This document shows, in pieces, positions 35,291 to 46,427 of a DNA stretch of 64,000 bases. Source of the DNA: Rutpela maculata. Its lineage: Eukaryota; Arthropoda; Insecta; Coleoptera; Cerambycidae. The stretch spans positions 118,496,902 through 118,560,901 of the forward strand of contig OW386286.2 of NCBI GenBank assembly GCA_936432065.2, in the 5' to 3' direction. Each line of letters starts with the position of its first letter. The stretch's first letter is position 1. The notes beneath the pieces are model-generated. The model saw only the letters and a list, made by a program, of their open reading frames with translations, did no database searches and was not told the origin of the DNA. A program made the position numbers and the translations under genes.

Positions 35291-35642
35291 GAGTTATCAG
35301 CCGAAATCACTGAACACCTCTGTCATTATTAGAATATCACCCTGTACATTGCACTGCTTTGAGGACAAAACAAGTGAAATTTTTGTTTTTTAATTTTTTT
35401 CACGGAAACCAAATCGAAAAAGTGCAAGTGTGATATATCGTTGAAATCGGAATTTTTACTGCTTTTCAATGGTTCAATTACAAATTGTAAGTAATCATAA
35501 AATAAACAACTTGTTGTGCCAAAACGGCACTAAACGTAATCCGATCTCAACCAAAACCTTTTCAGATCTTCTGGAGCACTAAAGAAACCCTCATGCAAAG
35601 TTTCATCCAAATCCGTTTAGTAGCTTCGCCGCTATCGTGCTA

Positions 35643-35723
<81 letters not shown>

Positions 35724-36374
35724 TACACACAGACATTTTTCAAAAACAACTTTTTTGGGTTCCTGGAACCTCAAAACGTAAAGATTTGATGTTATCTCAA
35801 TTTTCGATTTTGGACTAATTGTAGTTAAAATATGGTCCTTAAGTAAGTTAGTCTATGCATATGCATAGTTTTTTGACCCTCAGTTTAATGACGCTATTAC
35901 TGGTGGTGAAGGGTCCGAAATTTTTGGGGTCTGGGGCGTATTTTGATCTTTGATATATGTAGAAACTATATCCAAAAGGGCATGTTCGCCGCCAGCACTG
36001 GAATATTTTTATGCTATCCGATTCCACTATAATACCAAATATCAATTTGAAGTCAGTGTAAAAGAAATTACTAATATCAAAAATAGGTTTTGCACCTACT
36101 TCAAATTGATATTTGGTAATAAGGTATAGTTCCTTGCTACTTTTCACTAATAGGTAGACAAGTATTTGTAAAACTGGTGAAATTTTATTTCTTACTCTTT
36201 AGATATATTTTTTGAAGGCGGTTCAATCTTTTTTTTTATTTTTTTTTCAAACTTTTTAGTAGCTTTACATATTTCAATGTCACCGCCTGAAGGATAAACA
36301 AATAATACATCATAACCTCACTTTAGTTCCTTATAATAATATACTTTTAGTCCTCAGTACATAATAACAATGGG
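35291..36374. repeat. Transposon 3'-end-like block, (CA)n microsatellite and dispersed repeat
   Basis: At about 35595-35640 the phrase AAGTTTCATCCAAATCCGTT then GTAGCTTCGCCGCTATCGTG leads into (CA)n at about 35651-35720. I recall this arrangement from 3' ends of insect retroposons. From about 36060 to 36250 lies another copy of the dispersed repeat seen near 14200 and 7600. No gene. Confidence 0.55.
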
Positions 36375-37599
36375 CGGAATTCATCATCCAAAAGCAGATG
36401 TGCACAGGTTATCGGTTAAGAGGAAGAACGGCGGCTGTGGATTAATAGAGCTAGAATCTGCTTATGACTGATCTATCGTGGAACTGAGCGCGTATATTCG
36501 ACAGGGGAAGGGCAAAGTCACACGACTAGTTAAAGAGCATGATAAAGATAAGAAGTTTTATTCTATCCAGAAGGAAGCGCGAAAAATACGGGAAGAGTAT
36601 CTGGGAGCCGAAACCACTGACGAGGACGCCAATAAGAAAATTAAAACCAGCATCGAAAAGAGGAAAATAGAAGTACTCTGCGCAAAGCCGATGCATGGAA
36701 AATTCTTTCTCGATCTTGACCGACCAGCAGTGGATAAAAAGGCGTCTATGCAGTGGTTGAACGCCATGGGCTTGAAGCGGGCAACGGAAAGTTTAATAAT
36801 AGCAGCATAGGACCAAGCACTCACCAGATACCACCAGAGGATAATCTTAAAACTGCCTGTTGACAGCAAGTGTAGAATACGCCGCCTAGCAAAAGAACAT
36901 GTCAGTCACGTGGTGGCTGGATGTTCTACGCTGGAACTATTGGAGTATACTCACCAACACAACAGAGTGACCAGATATCTCCACTGGGTGATGTCCAAGT
37001 AATTCGATGTACAAGTGCCGGAAAAATATTATGAATATATTCCTGAGGAGGTTGTCATTACTAAAGATGTCATATTTAAGTGGGACCCGCCGATTATAAC
37101 AGTCAGAGAAATTCGTGCAAATCGACCAGACATCGTCGTACACAATAAAAAGGAGAAATGATATTTGCTGATTGACACTAATATAATGGTCAAGGAAACA
37201 GAGAAGTTGAGCAAGTAGAAAGACATCCAAATAGAAGTTATCAGAATGAGGAAAGTAAAGACCACAGTCGTGGCAGTAATTGTAGGAACCCTTAGAACTG
37301 TCAAGAAGGGTCATGTCCGGAGTCTACAACAACTTCCTGGTCAACCGAGCACACAAGAAGTGCAGAAGATCGCACTATTGGGAACAGTGCATATTTTAAG
37401 CAAAATCCTGGACTAGGAGTCTCTGTGATCCCTTGTTGGGATTTGAACTCTGAGCTGTTGGAGCAGGCATTACCAAGGTCGCGCGTCGCAGAAAGGACCC
37501 AATAACCTGGAAGGAGCTCCAACAGAGCCGAATCTCAAGCGCGCTCGAATAATCTGTCAATAGTTTCCAGCTGAGAAAGTGTGCCGTTTGTAAGTCTAC
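36375..37599 (+). pseudogene. RLE retrotransposon copy 1 (lineage D), decayed C-terminal half
   Basis: The reading from about 36380 shows HRLSVKRKNGGCGLIELESA with a stop soon after. Then come KPMHGKFFLDLDR, a decayed CCHC knuckle in which one Cys is Arg (Cys-Arg-Ile-Arg-Arg ... His-Val-Val-Ala-Gly-Cys), RPDIVVHNKKEK and ALLGTVHILSKILD. This is the C-terminal region of R4/R2-type retrotransposons (knuckle plus restriction-like endonuclease with a PD...D site). Stops occur near 36470, 36808, 37159 and 37216, and the RT is absent. The 3' end reads GTGCCGTTTGTAAGTCTACA and passes into (AAT)n at 37600. It differs clearly from copies 2-11. Confidence 0.72.
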
Positions 37600-37616
37600 A
37601 ATAATAATAATAATAA
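37600..37616. repeat. (AAT)n tract between copies 1 and 2
   Basis: Five to six AAT units: the tail of copy 1 and the presumed target of copy 2. Confidence 0.85.
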
Positions 37617-37838
37617 GATCATACCGGCCTGTCAGAATTCGGCAGAATGGTTGGCAGGCCAGATGCAGAAGGCGGTTATCTTGGGGTCCCTTCGTCTACT
37701 TAGGGCACACGATTTAGGTATTTGCAGTCACTAACTCCACAGGTTGTGGAGAGTGGCTGTAAGGAATTTGCCGGCGCGGCTACCGTGAGGTGTCGGAGGC
37801 CACGGAAGTCCTGTCCGGCAGCGGGCTACCCGAAACAG
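37617..37838 (+). mobile_element. RLE retrotransposon copy 2 (subfamily C), 3' end only
   Basis: About 220 bp match the last coding part and 3' UTR at 47618-47840: the GATCATACCGGCCTGTCAGA phrase, the LGSLRLLRAHD-type C-terminus and the stop TAA at 37732. The 3' UTR holds two hairpins (37727-37757 and 37783-37805) and ends in (AAT)n. It is 5'-truncated, as expected of incomplete target-primed reverse transcription. Confidence 0.8.
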
Positions 37839-37969
<131 letters not shown>

Positions 37970-40502
37970 GCACGCTTCGAGGAGCTCTGCACCACATTGT
38001 TGGGAGAGCAAGACGAAGTGTGCCCGGCGATCAGTACCGAGGAAGTCCAACAAGCACTTGTTGGTACTAAGAACTTTGCTGCCCCGGGTCCAGATGGCAT
38101 AAACAACTGGTGGTGGAAGAAATTCCCTTCCACCCACCGCCATCTGGCCCGAGTTTTCAACTCATGGTTGAACGAGGGGCAGCCGATTCCGGACTGGTTT
38201 GCCGAGGGGCGTACTGTACTGATCCCCAAAAAGGGAAATCTGTCCGACCCGAAGAATTATAGACCGATCACATGCCTCAATTCCTGCTACAAGATATTTA
38301 CTCGTATCTTGTATGCCAGGACATTGAGGTCAGTTGAGCCGGTCTACCGACAGATACACGAACAGCGTGGTGGCAAGAAAGGTGTGGCAGGCTGCAAAGA
38401 GAACCTATTGATAGACCGCTGTATTACACAGGATTCTGTACAATACAAGCGTAATCTATCAATGGCGTGGATCGATTACCGCAAGGCATTTGATACAACA
38501 TCTCATGCACTATTATTACACTTGCTGCAATGCCTTGTGGTACCTGCCCCACTAGTGAGATGCATTGAACAACTGTTGCCACTCTGGAGAACCCGCTTCA
38601 CCATAACATCTGGTGCTCAGCGGGTATCGACAGAGTTGGTAACTTTTAGGAGAGGAGTTTTCCAGGGTGACTCCCTGAGTCCTCTCCTATTTTGCATCTC
38701 ACTGCTGCCGTTATCTGTCAGGCTTCGCCAAACCCGCGGATACCAATGTGGTCCACCCAGCAATCGGAGGCATAAGGTCACCCATCTATTTTATATGGAT
38801 GACCTAAAACTTTATGCCTCCGGAGAGTGCGAACTCCAAAACTCTCTAAGGGTGGTCCAAGAGTATACGCGGGCCATTGGCATGGAATTCGGGCTGGACA
38901 AGTGTGCAGTCGTCCACCTCAAGAGAGGACGAAGCGGGATATTCCTTGAAGATGCGCAGCTCGCAGACGGAAGCATCCTACGACAGCTGGATGCCGGAGA
39001 GACCTACACGTACCTGGGTGTGGAACAACATCACATCCAGGACGTGAAACAAGTTAAGGATACTCTCCGCGGCAAGTACAGACACCGGCTCCGAAAGATT
39101 TGGTCTTCTGAACTTTCGGGGAAGAACAAGGTGTCTGCAACTAATATGCTTGCCGTTCCGATTCTGCTCTACTCCTTTGGAGTAGTTAAGTGGACGCTAG
39201 AAGAGTTGCGCCAATTGGATAGGGATACCCGCAAGATGATGCATGTTCACAGGAGCATCCATCCTAGGTCGTCCGTTCCTCGAGTGTACCTCCCACGCCA
39301 ACGGGGGGGCCGAGGACTCTTGAGACTGGAGTGTGCGCATGGCAGAGTAGCGCTGAGTGTGGCATGCAACGTCCTCAGGAGCTCGGACCCACTCCTGCGG
39401 TTTGTGAGAGATCATGAAACTGCAGGAGTTGGCGCATTTTTATTCAAGGCAGCACGTAAGGCCGCAGATGATCTCGGTCTCGTATTCGACTTCAGGCGAG
39501 GAGGCCGGCGAGGTGCTGAACTAGAATCAGTAACTGAGCTTGCGCCAAATCGTCTGATAGCCCAAATTAAAGCTGCCGAGCAGAGAAATCTACTCAGGCA
39601 GCACGTCGATAAACCCATGCACGGCGTATTCTATAACAACATAGAGACGCTGGGTTTATCGACAAAGCTGACCTTCGCTTTCTTACGGTCAGCAGGGCTA
39701 AAGTCGGAGACCGAAGGATTCATTGTGGCCTGCCAAGATGGTGTTATTAACACCCTGGTCTACCGCAGTCGCGTTATGGGTGTGGAGGTCCCTGACATTA
39801 ATTGTAGGACCTGCCGTCAGGCGCCGGAGTCGCTCATGCACTTACTATCTGCATGTACGGTATATGCGACTTCGGCCTACATCCATAGACATAACGCGGC
39901 TCTACGAGTGCTATACTACCACCTTCGGCACTCGTACGAAGTAGACCAAACACCAGTGCTGCCTTACGTCCCCGGAGAGATCGAGTCCGTAGTCGAGAAC
40001 GAGAAGTGCCGAATATATTGGAACTACTCGTTTCCGACGGTCAGGCAAATTCAGGCAAACAAGCCTGACATAGTCCTCCTAGACCACCAAACCAAGATGA
40101 TGTATGTCATCGAGTTCTCGGCACCTGCCGAGACAAACATCATCTTGAAGGAGGGCGAAAAACGGACTAAATACCTAGATCTCCGGTATGAGCTCCGAGT
40201 GCTATACCCAGACTACTCGGTCAAGATGGTCGTCCTGATAATCGGTGTACTTGGTGGAATGAGGCCTACGCTGCTCTCGGAATTAAAGGCCATACCAGCC
40301 TGCCAAAAGTCAGCCGAGTGGTTGGCAGGCCAAATGCAGAAGGCAGTTATCCTGGGGTCCCTTCGTCTTCTTAGGGCACACGAATCTGGCATCTACAGTC
40401 ACTAACCCTGCGGGACGCGGGGAGTGGCTGCAGATAATCCGCTGGCGCTTCTCCCGTGAGAATGTCGGAGACACGGGAGAACTGTCCAGCATCGCACACG
40501 CG

Positions 40503-40531
<29 letters not shown>
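37970..40531 (+). mobile_element. RLE retrotransposon copy 3 (subfamily A, R4/Dong-like), 5'-truncated
   Basis: The frame is open from the truncation point to TAA at 40405 (about 811 codons of element sequence). In order: FAAPGPDGINNWWWKK (RT start), WIDYRKAFD (motif A, catalytic Asp kept), GVFQGDSLSPLLFCISLLP (motif B), THLFYMDDLKLYA (motif C, both Asp kept), the C-X2-C-X8-H-X4-C knuckle (CRTC...HLLSAC), and IQANKPDIVLLDHQTK with IEFSAP (restriction-like endonuclease). It lacks the N-terminal module and 5' UTR, so it is probably not autonomous. Nearly identical to copy 5 over the shared part. The 3' UTR carries both hairpins, then A31, then (AAT)n. Confidence 0.85.
40398..40478 (+). other. 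3' UTR double hairpin (subfamily A)
   Basis: Hairpin 1: GTCACT (40398-40403) pairs with AGTGGC (40423-40428) outside an inner stem CCCTGCG/CGCGGGG with a GGA loop. Hairpin 2: TCCCGTG (40452-40458) pairs with CACGGGA (40472-40478) around a 13-base loop containing GTCGGAG. Both stems occur with changed but still pairing bases in subfamilies B and C. Probably the template feature recognised by the element's own RT. Confidence 0.65.
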
Positions 40532-40535
<4 letters not shown>

Positions 40536-40560
40536 ATAATAATAATAATAATAATAATAA
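40532..40560. repeat. (AAT)n tract between copies 3 and 4
   Basis: About nine AAT units, directly after A31 of copy 3. Confidence 0.9.
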
Positions 40561-42756
40561 TCTCGTATCTTGTATGCCAGGACATTGAGGTCAGTTGAGC
40601 CGGTCTACAGACAGATACACGAGCAGCGTGGTGGCAAGAAAGGTGTGGCAGGCTGCAAAGAAAACCTATTGATAGACCGCTGTATTGCACAGGATTCTGT
40701 GCAATACAAGCGTAATCTATCAATGGCGTGGATTGATTACCGCAAGGCATTTGACACAACATCCCATGCACTATTGTTACACTTGCTTCAATGCCTTGTG
40801 GTACCTGCCCCACTAGTGAGATGTATCGAACAGCTGATACCACTCTGGAGAACCCGCTTCACCATAACATCTGGTGCTCAGCGGGTATCGACAGAGTTGG
40901 TAACATTTAGGAGAGGAGTTTTCCAGGGTGACTCCCTGAGTCCTCTCCTATTTTGCATCTCACTGCTGCCGTTGTCTGTCGGACTTCGCCAAACCCGCGG
41001 ATACCAATGTGGTCCACCCAGCAATCGGAGGCATAAGGTCACCCATCTATTTTATATGGATGACCTAAAACTTTATGCCTCCGGAGAGTGCGCACTCCAG
41101 AACTCTCTTAGGGTGGTCCAAGAGTATACGCGGGCCATTGGCATGGAATTCGGGTTGGACAAGTGTGCGGTCGTCCACCTCAAGAGAGGACGAAGCGGGA
41201 TATTCCTTGAAGACGCGCAGCTCGCAGACGGAAGCATCCTACGACATTTGGATGCCGGAGAAACCTACACGTACCTGGGTGTGGAACAACATCACATCCA
41301 GGACGTGAAACAGATCAAGGATACTCTCCGCGGCAAGTACAGACACCGGCTTCGAAAGATTTGGTCTTCCGAACTTTCGGGGAAGAACAAGGTGTCTGCA
41401 ACTAATATGCTTGCCGTTCCGATTCTGCTCTACTCCTTTGGAGTAGTTAAGTGGACACAAGATGAGTTGCGCCAATTGGATAGGGATACCCGCAAGATGA
41501 TGCATGTTCATAGGAGCATCCATCCTAGGTCGTCCGTTCCTCGAGTGTACCTCCCACGACAACGGGGGGGCCGAGGACTCTTGAGTCTGGAGTGCACGCA
41601 TGGCAGAGTAGCGCTGAGTGTAGCATGCAACATCCTCAGGAGCTCGGACCCACTCCTGCGGTTTGTGAAAGATCATGAAACTGTGGGAGTTGGCGCATTT
41701 TTATTTAAGGCCGCAGATGATCTCGGTCTCATATTCGACTTCAGGCGAGGAGGCCGGCGAGGTGCTGATCCAGAATCAGTAACTGAGCTGGCGCCAAATC
41801 GTCTGAAAGCCCAAATTAAAGCTGCCGAGCAGAGAAATCTGTTCAGGCAGCACGTCGATAAGCCCATGCACGGTGTATTCTATAACAACATAGAGACACT
41901 GGGTTTATCGACGAAGCTGACCTTTGGTTTTTTACGGTCAGCAGGGCTAAAGTCGGAGACCGAGGGATTCATTGTGGCCTGCCAAGATGGTGTTATTAAT
42001 ACCCTGGTCTACCGCAGTCGCATTATGGGTGTGGAGGTCCCTGACGTTAATTGTAGGACCTGCCGTCAGGCGCCGGAGTCGCTCATGCACTTACTATCTG
42101 CATGCCCGATTTACGCGACTTCGGCCTACATCCATAGGCACAACGCGGCTTTACGAGTGCTATACTACTACCTACGGCACTCGTACCAAGTAGACCAAAC
42201 ACCAGTGCTGCCTTACGTCCCCGGAGAGATCGAGTCTGTTGTCGAGAACGAGAAGTGCAGATTATATTGGAATTACTCGTTCCCGACGGTCAGACAGATT
42301 CAAGCAAACAAGCCTGACGTAGCCCTCCTCGACCACCAAACCAAGATGATGTATATCATCGAGTTCTCGGCACCTGCCGAGACAAACATCATCTTGAAGG
42401 AGGGGGAAAAACGGACTAAATACAGAGATCTCCGGTATGAGCTCCGGATGCTATACCCAGACTACTCGGTCAAGATGATCGTCCTGATAATCGGTGTACT
42501 TGGTGGAATGAGGCCTACGCTGCTCTCGGAATTAAAGGCCATACCAGCCTGCCAAAAGTCAGCCGAGTGGTTGGCAGGCCAAATGCAGAAGGCAGTTATC
42601 CTGGGGTCCCTCCGTCTTCTTAGGGCACACGAATCTGGAATCTACATCCCTGCGGGATGCGGGGAGTGGCTGTGGATAGTTCGCTGGCGCTTCTCCCGTG
42701 AGAATGTCGGAGACACGGGAGAACTGTCCAGCATCGCGCACGCGAAAAAAAAAAAA
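40561..42756 (+). mobile_element. RLE retrotransposon copy 4 (subfamily A), 5'-truncated, altered 3' end
   Basis: Starts inside the RT at CTCGTATCTTGTATGCC. The frame is uninterrupted to 42759, with motif A WIDYRKAFD, FYMDD, the CCHC knuckle and KPDVALLDHQTK kept. An internal loss of four residues is seen near 41707 (KAADDLG where copies 3 and 5 have KAARKAADDLG). The normal stop is missing: the segment AGTCACTAAC of copy 3 is replaced by a short variant, so the frame runs into the UTR and A-run, and the 5' strand of the outer stem of hairpin 1 is lost. More diverged from copies 3 and 5 than those are from each other. Confidence 0.82.
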
Positions 42757-42785
42757 TAAATAAATAATAATAATAATAATAATAA
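42757..42785. repeat. (AAT)n tract between copies 4 and 5
   Basis: AAATAAATAAT then AAT units, directly before the full-length copy 5. Confidence 0.9.
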
Positions 42786-42866
42786 GGGGGGCGAATACGG
42801 ACCGACAGCCTATACGCGGTGCTCCCCGGGCAACAGGTAGAGGTGACTCTGCCTGGTAGATGTTGG
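42786..42866 (+). ncRNA. Candidate HDV-like self-cleaving ribozyme at the 5' end of copy 5
   Basis: The element starts exactly with P1 GGGGGGC (42786-42792), pairing with GCTCCCC (42821-42827). P2 is CCGACA (42802-42807) with TGTTGG (42861-42866). P3 is GCC (42808-42810) with GGT (42818-42820) and a 7-base L3. Directly after P1' comes GGGCAACA, identical to the J1/4 of the HDV ribozyme. P4 is AGGTAGAG/CTCTGCCT with a GTGA tetraloop. This is the nested double pseudoknot of HDV-type ribozymes, which are known at the 5' ends of R2 and related retrotransposons. In J4/2 (GGTAGA) the expected catalytic C appears as T at 42857, so this copy may be inactive. Confidence 0.7.
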
Positions 42867-42874
42867 ACGTGGGC

Positions 42875-42897
42875 CCTCAGGGCTAACCACCCTGAGG
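42875..42897 (+). other. 5' UTR hairpin with CTAACCA loop (copy 5)
   Basis: CCTCAGGG and CCCTGAGG form an 8-bp stem around the loop CTAACCA. Copy 8 has the same loop on a different stem (49078-49107). A second hairpin, GACCCC...GGGGTC with loop AGTCGGATG, follows at about 42949-42968. Confidence 0.6.
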
Positions 42898-42976
42898 ACT
42901 CAAATCTCTGGTTCACGACCACGACAGAGAACGGGCCCCTCACAATAGACCCCAGTCGGATGGGGGTCGGAGACAC

Positions 42977-43225
42977 GTGGGAGGGGCCATACCGGACGGT
43001 CTTAATGATGACGACAATGCTACTGTACATGGACGCTTTAGGTGGACGAGGGGACTACGGGATGACCTGCTTATCTGCTATGAGAGCAGCGAACCCGGAC
43101 GCAGGGAGTACCGCGCCTTCTCTCAACAACACATAAGAGATCAGGTATCTTTCCTGCGTCGAACGGGCTACGAAAGGGCAGGAACAAGGGCCAGCCGCAT
43201 CACCGCCGCGGCAACTACCTGCTGA
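42977..43225 (+). pseudogene. N-terminal module of copy 5
   Basis: About 82 codons with RFRWTRGLRDDLLICYESSE and QQHIRDQVSFLRRTGY. It corresponds to the Trp-Thr...Leu-Met-x-Cys-Tyr module of copy 8, a probable helical DNA- or RNA-binding segment found at the N-terminus of this retrotransposon group. It is in a different frame from the RT segment: the RT frame is open from the GY region onwards without an ATG until 43320. Confidence 0.55.
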
Positions 43226-43319
43226 ACGACAACATCACCTAGAGTACACCGATGATACCCTCAGGACGAGGGTTAGCTTTAACACCAGGGTTAACCGAAA
43301 GCCACAAGACCTGGCAAGA

Positions 43320-46293
43320 ATGGATTCGTTACTCGATGATGAACTTCCAGAAGATGCCAACATATGGCAGATCAACAGTGCCGTGTACGCAGCCGCTAGA
43401 CAACTCGTCCCCCAGCAACGCCTGGCAAGCGTGCTGGGTAAGGTCGAGAAGACTAAGCGGCGCGTACAAAAATTGAGGCAAAAATCAAATCGGCGAGACA
43501 ACACTCGTCTCGAATCCAGAGTGTGGTGGAGTATATAACGGCAGCTAAGCCATTCACGCCGAAAATTCGGCGTATAGTTGCCGGTATAAGACGACAATAC
43601 CACACTCTAAATCGGACAGTGCTGCAAACCATCAAACAGCACTGTCTAGATAGGATTCGAGCACTTATGGCCATTAAAAAATCTTTGGTCAGACGAGCAC
43701 GGGCAATGGAACAAAACCATCTGTTCCAAACAAGTCCCTCTCGTCTCCAAGAGCCACCGCGTGTTGTGGAAAATTCGCCGTCTGTTGAGACTGTCGAAGC
43801 CTTCTGGAAGGGAATATATGAGACCACGAGTCCATTCGACAGCGACACTCCAGCTATAGCACGCTTCGAGGAGCTCTGCACCACATTGTTGGGAGAGCAA
43901 GACGAAGTGTGCCCGGCGATCAGTACCGAGGAAGTCCAACAAGCACTTGTTGGTACTAAGAACTTTGCTGCTCCGGGTCCAGATGGCATAAACAACTGGT
44001 GGTGGAAGAAATTCCCTTCCACCCACCGCCATCTGGCCCGAGTTTTCAACTCATGGTTGAACGAGGGGCAGCCGATTCCGGACTGGTTTGCCGAGGGGCG
44101 TACTGTACTGATCCCCAAAAAGGGAAATCTGTCCGACCCGAAGAATTATAGACCGATCACATGCCTCAATTCCTGCTACAAGATATTTACTCGTATCTTG
44201 TATGCCAGGACATTGAGGTCAGTTGAGCCGGTCTACCGACAGATACACGAACAGCGTGGTGGCAAGAAAGGTGTGGCAGGCTGCAAAGAGAACCTATTGA
44301 TAGACCGCTGTATTACACAGGATTCTGTACAATACAAGCGTAATCTATCAATGGCGTGGATCGATTACCGCAAGGCATTTGATACAACATCTCATGCACT
44401 ATTATTACACATGCTGCAATGCCTTGTGGTACCTGCCCCACTAGTGAGATGCATTGAACAACTGTTGCCACTCTGGAGAACCCGCTTCACCATAACATCT
44501 GGTGCTCAGCGGGTATCGACAGAGTTGGTAACTTTTAGGAGAGGAGTTTTCCAGGGTGACTCCCTGAGTCCTCTCCTATTTTGCATCTCACTGCTGCCGT
44601 TATCTGTCAGGCTCCGCCAAACCCGCGGATACCAATGTGGTCCACCCAGCAATCGGAGGCATAAGGTCACCCATCTATTTTATATGGATGACCTAAAACT
44701 TTATGCCTCCGGAGAGTGCGAACTCCAAAACTCTCTAAGGGTGGTCCAAGAGTATACGCGGGCCATTGGCATGGAATTCGGGCTGGACAAGTGTGCAGTC
44801 GTCCACCTCAAGAGAGGACGAAGCGGGATATTCCTTGAAGATGCGCAGCTCGCAGACGGAAGCATCCTACGACATCTGGATGCCGGAGAGACCTACACGT
44901 ACCTGGGTGTGGAACAACATCACATCCAGGACGTGAAACAAGTTAAGGATACTCTCCGCGGCAAGTACAGACACCGGCTCCGAAAGATTTGGTACTCTGA
45001 ACTTTCGGGGAAGAACAAGGTGTCTGCAACTAATATGCTTGCCGTTCCGATTCTGCTCTACTCTTTCGGAGTAGTTAAGTGGACGCTAGAAGAGTTGCGC
45101 CAATTGGATAGGGATACCCGCAAGATGATGCATTTTCACAGGAGCATCCATCCTAGGTCGTCCGTTCCTCGAGTGTACCTCCCACGCCAACGGGGGGCCA
45201 AGGACTCTTGAGTCTGGAGTGTGCGCATGGCAGAGTAGCGCTGAGTGTGGCATGCAACGTCCTCAGGAGCTCGGACCCACTCCTGCGGTTTGTGAGAGAT
45301 CATGAAACTGCAGGAGTTGGCGCATTTTTATTCAAGGCAGCACGTAAGGCCGCAGATGATCTCGGTCTCGTATTCGACTTCAGGCGAGGAGGCCGGCGAG
45401 GTGCTGAACTAGAATCAGTAACTGAGCTTGCGCCAAATCGTCTGATAGCCCAAATTAAAGCTGCCGAGCAGAGAAATCTGCTCAGGCAGCACGTCGATAA
45501 ACCCATGCACGGCGTATTCTATAACAACATAGAGACGCTGGGTTTATCGACAAAGCTGACCTTCGCTTTCTTACGGTCAGCAGGGCTAAAGTCGGAGACC
45601 GAAGGATTCATTGTGGCCTGCCAAGATGGTGTTATTAACACCTTGGTCTACCGCAGTCGCGTTATGGGTGTGGAGGTCCCTGACATTAATTGTAGGACCT
45701 GCCGTCAGGCGCCGGAGTCGCTCATGCACTTACTATCTGCATGTACGGTATATGCGACTTCGGCCTACATCCATAGACATAACGCGGCCCTACGAGTGCT
45801 GTACTACCACCTTCGGCACTCGTACGAAGTAGACCAAACACCAGTGCTGACTTACGTCCCCGGAGAGATCGAGTCCGTTGTCGAGAACGAGAAGTGCCGA
45901 ATATATTGGAACTACTCGTTTCCGACGGTCAGGCAAATTCAGGCAAACAAGCCTGACATAGTCCTAAAAGAGCACCAAAACAAGATGATGTATGTCACCG
46001 AGTTCTCGGCACCTGCCGAGACAAACATCATCTTGAAGGAGGGCGAAAAACGGACTAAATACCGAGATCTCCGGTATGAGCTCCGAGTGCTATACCCAGA
46101 CTACTCGGTCAAGATGGTCGTCCTGATAATTGGTGTACTTGGTGGAATGAGGCCTACGCTGCTCTCGGAATTAAAGGCCATACCAGCCTGCCAAAAGTCA
46201 GCCGAGTGGTTGGCAGGCCAAATGCAGAAGGCAGTTATCCTGGGGTCCCTTCGTCTTCTTAGGGCACACGAATCTGGCATCTACAGTCACTAA
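43320..46293 (+). pseudogene. RT-endonuclease ORF of copy 5, two frameshifts
   Basis: The reading starts at PQDLARMD. The first piece runs to 43538, the second (43523-45211) holds the RT with GPDG, motif A, motif B and FYMDD, and the third (to TAA at 46293) holds KPMHGVFYNN, the CCHC knuckle and the endonuclease. In the endonuclease the segment after KPDIVL reads KEHQNK where copy 3 has LDHQTK. Both breaks are single-base losses in homopolymers, a typical decay or assembly-error pattern. Confidence 0.8.
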
Positions 46294-46400
46294 CCCTGCG
46301 GGACGCGGGGAGTAGCTGTGGATAATCCGCTGGCGCTTCTCCCGTGAGAATGTCGGAGACACGGGAGAACTGTCCAGCATCGCACACGCGAAAAAAAAAA

Positions 46401-46427
46401 AATAATAATAATAATAATAATAATAAT
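46401..46427. repeat. (AAT)n tract between copies 5 and 6
   Basis: About nine AAT units after A12 of copy 5. Confidence 0.9.

Larger units (their letters stand above)
42786..46400 (+). mobile_element. RLE retrotransposon copy 5 (subfamily A), full length but frameshifted
   Basis: This is the complete subfamily A copy: 5' UTR with ribozyme-like fold, N-terminal module, RT, knuckle, endonuclease, 3' UTR hairpins and A/(TAA)n tail. RT motif A (WIDYRKAFD) and FYMDD are intact. Relative to copies 3 and 8 it has one base missing in an A-run near 43467 and one missing in a G-run near 45190, so the protein is read in three pieces (43320-43538, 43523-45211, 45208-46293). A 45-bp in-frame gap relative to copy 8 lies near 43108. 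It belongs to the R4/Dong group of single-ORF elements, which target TAA repeats or rDNA. Confidence 0.85.

Noticed and set aside
40503..40533. A31 run as the polyadenylation tail of a processed host pseudogene
   Set aside because: It follows the retrotransposon 3' UTR and precedes (AAT)n, as in the other copies, where the run is shorter.
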